Positions 59,245-64,000 of a stretch of DNA of 64,000 nt are shown here, in pieces. The stretch covers positions 9,567-73,566 of the forward strand of contig NPFB01000057.1 in assembly GCA_014084085.1 (NCBI GenBank), read 5' to 3'. The stretch's first letter is position 1; every line of letters starts with the position of its first letter. The position numbers and the translations under genes are program-made. This stretch comes from Hondaea fermentalgiana. Its lineage: Eukaryota; Sar; Bigyra; Thraustochytrida; Thraustochytriidae. The notes below the pieces were generated by a model. It saw only the letters and a program-made list of their open reading frames with translations. It searched no databases and had not been told where the DNA came from.

Positions 59245-62200
59245 ATGGATTCCAGATCTCCACGCAGCCCTCGGCGGCTGAACCCGCTGCAGAGCGTTGG
59301 CGATGGCCTCGAATCGCCTACAAAAAGGGACGAAACCATCTACAGCTCGCCAAGTGACAAAATCGGTCGCAACTACACGCCTCAGGCCAGCAAACTCACC
59401 GTCCGGACTCTCAATAAGGACACCACGGGAAGCGTCCGAAGTCCGACCAAGCCGCGACTTCGAAGTCCCATCTCAATTGATTCTCCGCACGCTGATTTGC
59501 CAACTTCTCCGAAGTCGCCTCCCGGAGGTATTGCAGTAGCCCCAACTCCTGGACAGAGTCCAAAGCGCATCGGGAAACGCTTCAACGTTGCGAATTGGAG
59601 TCCCGCTCCGGCGACGGCACCGACGCCATCAATTCAAACTGTTGACTCAATCGCAAGTGATCTCGATCTCGACACGACAACGGAAGGAGAGGTCTTCGCA
59701 AGCAGTGAGCTCGAGCACGAGCACGAGCACGAGCACAAGCATGAACATAAGTCCGAAACTGTCGCTACCATAGACGGACAAGGCTCGCGTATCCGCGAAA
59801 AGGTGAAGCATAACACCAAACGCTTTCGTACCGCGGTCGACGAGTATCAGTGCTTTGATGTGTGCGGCCGACAGTGCGAGATTGCAAGGCACAAAGAATC
59901 CTGGGAGCACCGTGTCCTTGACAAGCTCCCCGTAGCGCCGCCGAACTCCCTGCTCAGCGTCGAGAATCGCCAAGGATTCGTATCGAAAATGATAAGTGAC
60001 ATGCGCGGTAATTACTTTGCGTGCGTCAAATCGGCGGCCATTGAGTACGAGCTTCTCGAGCCGTCGCAGCGCGCCAGTCTCGGTATCGACCCACGCTGGC
60101 TTCGAGACCCGCAGCAGGACTGGACCTCGCAGGAATTCACACAACACGCCTGGCGGGTCCTACGCAGAACCGGGGTCTCGCGGCCAGCAGTAGAGGCTGC
60201 ACGCGCTCACTTGTATTCACATCTGGCCCTCCACGCGGCACTGCGCGACCTCCAAACTCTCTGGATCGAGGACATGGCACCGTGCAGCAACTTTGTCGAA
60301 ATGGGCATGCTCGAGTACCGTCTACATCTGCCCTTTGAGCCCATGATTTTTGCCAAGCATAGCGAAGGCATCGCTGACGCCGTGCGCTTGCACCTCAAGG
60401 ATAAATGGCTGCAGCGTGCCTCCGAGATTCTCTCGGAATCGCTCGAAGGACTCATGCGGAGCGAGTCGCCCAAAAAAGCAAAGGCAGGCTGTGCTGACGC
60501 CGGGTCCCATGCACTTTCTGTTGAAGACGAGCTCTCCTCAGGACCTGCGTCTCCATCGGAACAGATGGCATCGGCAAAGGCGAACTCTGCAAACTCTGCC
60601 AGCTGCGATGGCGGCCCTAGAATTCCCGCAGCCGGCCAGCTCATCCTCGACACCGCTTGCGTCCTCATGTCTCGTCAGGTGCGCTCGGCTATCGATGCGT
60701 CCCTGGATGACTTTGAGGCCTTCTTCAGATCTTACACGGACGACGTAATTGCCCACAAAGGTGCGCCTCCTGTCCCTCTATTCGTTGTGCAGCTAACCGT
60801 TGCCGAGGAAGATAGCACGCCAGAATTCTCTCCCAGCGCCGAGGACTTGATCCATACCGTTAACCAGGTCCTCGAATCGATTGTCAATGCTGCTGGAAAA
60901 CTCCCTCGCGTTGATGGAGAGGCATTTCTTGCGCCCTGTGAAATGCTCGTGAACAACGAGCGACTCCAGGCTCTTAAAGAAATTGTCAGCGAGACCATCG
61001 TCGCTCGGTACGAGGATTGCAAGGCGCTGACCAAGTCTTTTGCAAGCTTTTCAGGACTTTTTGACGGCTCTGAAGATGCTGCTGTCCAGTACAAGATCAA
61101 GAACCGCAAGTTCGGAATGGAAAGCCGAGCATCACTTAAAGAGCTCAATGCCGAGCTTATGCGGTTCCGCACGGTTCAGGATGAGATCGATGCTGCAGTT
61201 CAGGACACGGAAAATTTTTCCATGTTTCGTGTCGACTGCGCACCGATCAAGACGGCCTTCCGAAACAAGGCAGAAAAGTATGTCGAAACCGTCCAGCTTC
61301 AGGTGGCCAAGGACAACTCTCAGATTATGCAAGAGCTCTGCACTGAGTACAGCGAAATGATGCAGCGCCTCATCAAAGAGCCCCAGGATAGCGAGGAGCT
61401 TCACGCGCTCATCCTGTATGCCAAAGAGTGCGAAACCCGGGCCAAAGAAATGGAAAAGAGGATCGTTACCGAAGTCAGCCCTCGCATCAACTTTGCGATC
61501 AACTACGACTACCATCTCACGGAAGAAGACACAACCCTCGTTCAAAATGTCTATGCCTTCCCTGCAAAGGTGTGGGAGTCGCAGCGCCGGAGCGAGAAAT
61601 TGCAGGAATCGCAAAAGCAGATGCGCATTCAGGTCCTCGAGCGCCGTCGCGAGTTCTTTGCCGACGAGCTTTCTCGCGCAGAGGAGGATTGCCTCAAGCT
61701 CCAGACAATGGGCGATTTGTCGCCCGTGGGCGTCGAACGTGCGCTCAAGCGCGTCAACGATCTGCGCAAGGTGATTGGCGACGCCGAAAACGAGATGGAA
61801 GGCATTCGCGAGCAGGAAGAGCTTCTTGCGCAGGAGGTCACGACGCCCATGTGGATGACACGTATCTCCGGACTCAAGAAGTCGCTCGACCCGTACGGCA
61901 TTCTTTGGGATACGGCCAAGCTCTTTGCGGAACAGACATCAACTTGGCTCGCCCGTCCACTCGTGTCGCTCGACGCCGAGGAGATTGATCGCGACGCCGA
62001 CAATGTGCGTCGCGCCACGGCCAAGCTCGTCAAGGAGTTTGAGCGCCAAGAGGTCGAAGAGCCGCTGAAGGCCGCAACCGTGCTACTCAACGAGTCCAAA
62101 ACCTACCTCGACGAGTACATTCCTCTGATGCTGCTTCTCTGCAACCCCGGTCTTCGCGAGCGTCACTGGGGCCTCATTGCAGATATTACCAAGCTCCCTG

Positions 62201-64000
62201 TGAAGTACTCTCCCGAGGTCAATTTGGAGAGCTGCATAGAGGTCGGCCTGCACAAATTCACCAATGAGATCGAGGATACGTGTGTCAGTGCTAACAAGGA
62301 GTACTCCTTGGAAAAGGGCATGGACAAGATGGAGCGCGAGTGGGAGCCGCTCGAGTTTGTCGCAAAGCCGTACCGCAACACCGGTACATACATCGTTGGC
62401 GGCTTCGATGAAATTCAGACACTTCTCGACGACCACATCGTCAAGGCCCAGGCGATGCGCAGCAGTCGCTACGTGCAGCCCTTCATCGAGCGCATCAAGG
62501 AATGGGAGCAGACTCTGATCGATCTGCAGAACATTCTCGACAATTGGCTCAAGCTGCAGGGAACCTGGCTTTACCTTGAACCCATTTTCGGTTCACCCGA
62601 TATCATGAAGCAGATGCCCACCGAGGCAAAGATGTTCCGCGAGGTCGATGATCTTTGGCGCGAGGCCGTCGGCAAGACCGCTGAGCTACCTAGCGTTATC
62701 ATCACTGCGCGTCGTCCAGGGCTTCTGAGCGACATGCTTCGAGCAAACGAGCTCATGGACGAAATTCAGAAGGGTCTCAACAACTACCTCGAGACGAAAC
62801 GCCTTTATTTTCCGCGTTTTTTCTTCCTTTCCAACGACGAGCTGCTCGAAATCCTTTCCGAGACAAAGGACCCACTGCGCGTCCAACCTCACTTGAAGAA
62901 GTGTTTCGAGGGCATCAACGAGCTCTTCTTCGACGAGAACCTCGATATTCGCGCCATGCTCAGTCCGCAAAAGGAGCGCGTCGACTTTACGTACGACAAA
63001 ATTGACCACGACGTCATTAACCCCAACAGTACTGGTGGAAACGTTGAGGTTTGGCTCGTACAGACCGAGACGGTGATGCGCAGAAGCGTTGCGTACACCC
63101 TCGACCTCTGTATGAAGGCTTATGCTGAAGCAGCCCAGCGTATTCAGTGGGTCCAAGAATGGCAGGGCCAGATGCTCATTGGTACAAGTCAAGCCTTTTG
63201 GACTCTTGAGGTTGAAAAAGCCTTGCGAGACAAAGGTAACGCTGGACTTTTTGAGTATTTTAAGGTTCTTCAAACGCAGCTCCAGGACATTGTACAGCTT
63301 GTGCGTGGTGATTTGCCCAAGCTGATGCGAACTGCCATTGGTGCAATGGTCACCCTCGACGTGCACTCGAGAGATACGGTGGGACAGCTTGCTGAGGGAG
63401 GCGTCGCCACGCCACTCGACTTTGACTGGATCGCACAGCTTCGCTACTACTGGTACGATAACAGCCACTCCGCTACGACGGGAACGCCCGGTTCACTCGA
63501 TGTGAAAATGATCACTGCCTGCTGCGAGTACGACTACGAGTATCTTGGATGCTCGGGGCGTCTCGTTGTCACGCCCCTTACCGATCGATGCTACCGCACA
63601 CTCATGGGTGCTCTGCAGCTTTTGTACGGTGGCGCCCCAGAAGGACCTGCCGGAACGGGAAAGACGGAGACAACCAAGGATCTTGGCAAGGCCGTCGCTG
63701 TTCAGACTGTCGTCTTTAACTGCTCTGATGGCCTTGATTATCTTGCCATGGGCAAATTCTTCAAGGGTCTCCTGTCCAGCGGCGCCTGGGCATGCTTTGA
63801 CGAGTTCAACCGTATCGAACTCGAAGTGTTGTCTGTGGTGGCACAGCAGATTCTGACCATTCAGCGCGGCAAGATTGACAAGGCCGAGGTGATCGAGTTC
63901 GAAGGAACTACGCTGCCGCTCAAGGTCGGCTGCAACGTTTACATTACAATGAACCCAGGCTACGCTGGTCGTTCAGAGTTGCCAGACAATCTCAAAGCTC
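59245..64000 (+). CDS. Axonemal dynein heavy chain, inner-arm DNAH3/7/12-like (3' end beyond the window)
   Basis: Continuous frame from ATG 59245 (MDSRSPRSPRRLNPLQS) to the window edge, 1,585 codons and no stop or intron seen. The first 190 residues are Ser/Pro-rich with a Glu-His run (HEHEHEHKHEH). Tail and linker follow, with the YSLEKGMDKMEREWEPLEF and LELRLKNLKIL-type linker blocks; the DHC linker signature is seen as YLEPIFGSPDIMKQMP and RLYFPRFFFLSNDELLEIL. AAA1 begins before the Walker A GPAGTGKT at 1467-1474 and Walker B CFDEFN (Asp1519, Glu1520). P-loop position near residue 1,470 and VVFNCSDGLDYLAMGKFFKG fit the single-headed inner-arm class. The protein is a minus-end motor of the flagellar axoneme. 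With CFAP91 at the other end of the window it implies motile cells. Confidence 0.9.
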   Translation, partial: MDSRSPRSPRRLNPLQSVGDGLESPTKRDETIYSSPSDKIGRNYTPQASKLTVRTLNKDTTGSVRSPTKPRLRSPISIDSPHADLPTSPKSPPGGIAVAPTPGQSPKRIGKRFNVANWSPAPATAPTPSIQTVDSIASDLDLDTTTEGEVFASSELEHEHEHEHKHEHKSETVATIDGQGSRIREKVKHNTKRFRTAVDEYQCFDVCGRQCEIARHKESWEHRVLDKLPVAPPNSLLSVENRQGFVSKMISDMRGNYFACVKSAAIEYELLEPSQRASLGIDPRWLRDPQQDWTSQEFTQHAWRVLRRTGVSRPAVEAARAHLYSHLALHAALRDLQTLWIEDMAPCSNFVEMGMLEYRLHLPFEPMIFAKHSEGIADAVRLHLKDKWLQRASEILSESLEGLMRSESPKKAKAGCADAGSHALSVEDELSSGPASPSEQMASAKANSANSASCDGGPRIPAAGQLILDTACVLMSRQVRSAIDASLDDFEAFFRSYTDDVIAHKGAPPVPLFVVQLTVAEEDSTPEFSPSAEDLIHTVNQVLESIVNAAGKLPRVDGEAFLAPCEMLVNNERLQALKEIVSETIVARYEDCKALTKSFASFSGLFDGSEDAAVQYKIKNRKFGMESRASLKELNAELMRFRTVQDEIDAAVQDTENFSMFRVDCAPIKTAFRNKAEKYVETVQLQVAKDNSQIMQELCTEYSEMMQRLIKEPQDSEELHALILYAKECETRAKEMEKRIVTEVSPRINFAINYDYHLTEEDTTLVQNVYAFPAKVWESQRRSEKLQESQKQMRIQVLERRREFFADELSRAEEDCLKLQTMGDLSPVGVERALKRVNDLRKVIGDAENEMEGIREQEELLAQEVTTPMWMTRISGLKKSLDPYGILWDTAKLFAEQTSTWLARPLVSLDAEEIDRDADNVRRATAKLVKEFERQEVEEPLKAATVLLNESKTYLDEYIPLMLLLCNPGLRERHWGLIADITKLPVKYSPEVNLESCIEVGLHKFTNEIEDTCVSANKEYSLEKGMDKMEREWEPLEFVAKPYRNTGTYIVGGFDEIQTLLDDHIVKAQAMRSSRYVQPFIERIKEWEQTLIDLQNILDNWLKLQGTWLYLEPIFGSPDIMKQMPTEAKMFREVDDLWREAVGKTAELPSVIITARRPGLLSDMLRANELMDEIQKGLNNYLETKRLYFPRFFFLSNDELLEILSETKDPLRVQPHLKKCFEGINELFFDENLDIRAMLSPQKERVDFTYDKIDHDVINPNSTGGNVEVWLVQTETVMRRSVAYTLDLCMKAYAEAAQRIQWVQEWQGQMLIGTSQAFWTLEVEKALRDKGNAGLFEYFKVLQTQLQDIVQLVRGDLPKLMRTAIGAMVTLDVHSRDTVGQLAEGGVATPLDFDWIAQLRYYWYDNSHSATTGTPGSLDVKMITACCEYDYEYLGCSGRLVVTPLTDRCYRTLMGALQLLYGGAPEGPAGTGKTETTKDLGKAVAVQTVVFNCSDGLDYLAMGKFFKGLLSSGAWACFDEFNRIELEVLSVVAQQILTIQRGKIDKAEVIEFEGTTLPLKVGCNVYITMNPGYAGRSELPDNLKA

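Overview
The window is nuclear eukaryotic DNA. It is GC-rich and gene-dense, and most genes are long uninterrupted reading frames; I could place only two introns, of about 130 and 92 bp. The gene set includes flagellar parts (CFAP91 and an axonemal dynein heavy chain), conserved oligomeric Golgi subunit 7, GET3, RIC1, a PP6 SAPS subunit, a PCIF1-type cap methyltransferase and an E. coli-type TrmA. This points to a flagellate protist. A stramenopile of the thraustochytrid kind is my best guess from compactness, few introns and composition, but no marker here proves it. Two runs of 100 N (18299-18398 and 42600-42699) are scaffold gaps set inside microsatellites.

Layout. 1-3.1 kb: gene-free, repeat-rich. 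3.1-5.4 kb (+): CFAP91. 5.9-8.9 kb (-): COG7, two exons. 10.0-11.5 kb (+): an IMP dehydrogenase homologue whose catalytic residues appear to be lost. 12.2-12.6 kb (-): small ABM-fold protein. 14.1-17.3 kb (+): cyclic-nucleotide-domain K+ channel. 18.5-20.7 kb (+): protein with two hnRNP-Q acidic-domain-like units. 22.5-25.9 kb (+): SAPS subunit of PP6. 27.0-28.9 kb (+): PCIF1-like methyltransferase. 28.9-33.1 kb: long gene-poor stretch of lower GC with a zinc-knuckle fragment, an AT-rich island and microsatellites. 33.1-34.2 kb (-): TrmA. 36.0-37.6 kb (+): AAAP amino-acid transporter. 38.2-39.4 kb (-): GET3, two exons. 39.8-41.8 kb (+): SAC1-type phosphoinositide phosphatase. 43.3-46.8 kb (+): multi-FHA protein ending in a CaaX box. 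47.2-50.6 kb (-): RIC1. 51.2-53.8 kb (+): TMEM260 family. 54.2-55.2 kb (-): AAGAB/p34. 56.5-57.2 kb (+): unknown cysteine-rich type I membrane protein. 57.4-58.2 kb (-): C3HC zinc-finger protein. 59.2 kb to the end (+): dynein heavy chain, cut off by the window inside AAA1.

There are no operons. Many neighbours are divergent or convergent, so promoters and 3' regions are shared. Several genes serve Golgi and endosome traffic (COG7, RIC1, AAGAB, SAC1, GET3) and two serve the flagellum, but nothing suggests deliberate clustering. The most interesting signals are the IMPDH-like probable pseudoenzyme, the FHA-CaaX protein, recurring short palindromes (TAGGCCTA) in intergenic DNA, and a dispersed 16-21 base element centred on CCATGG.
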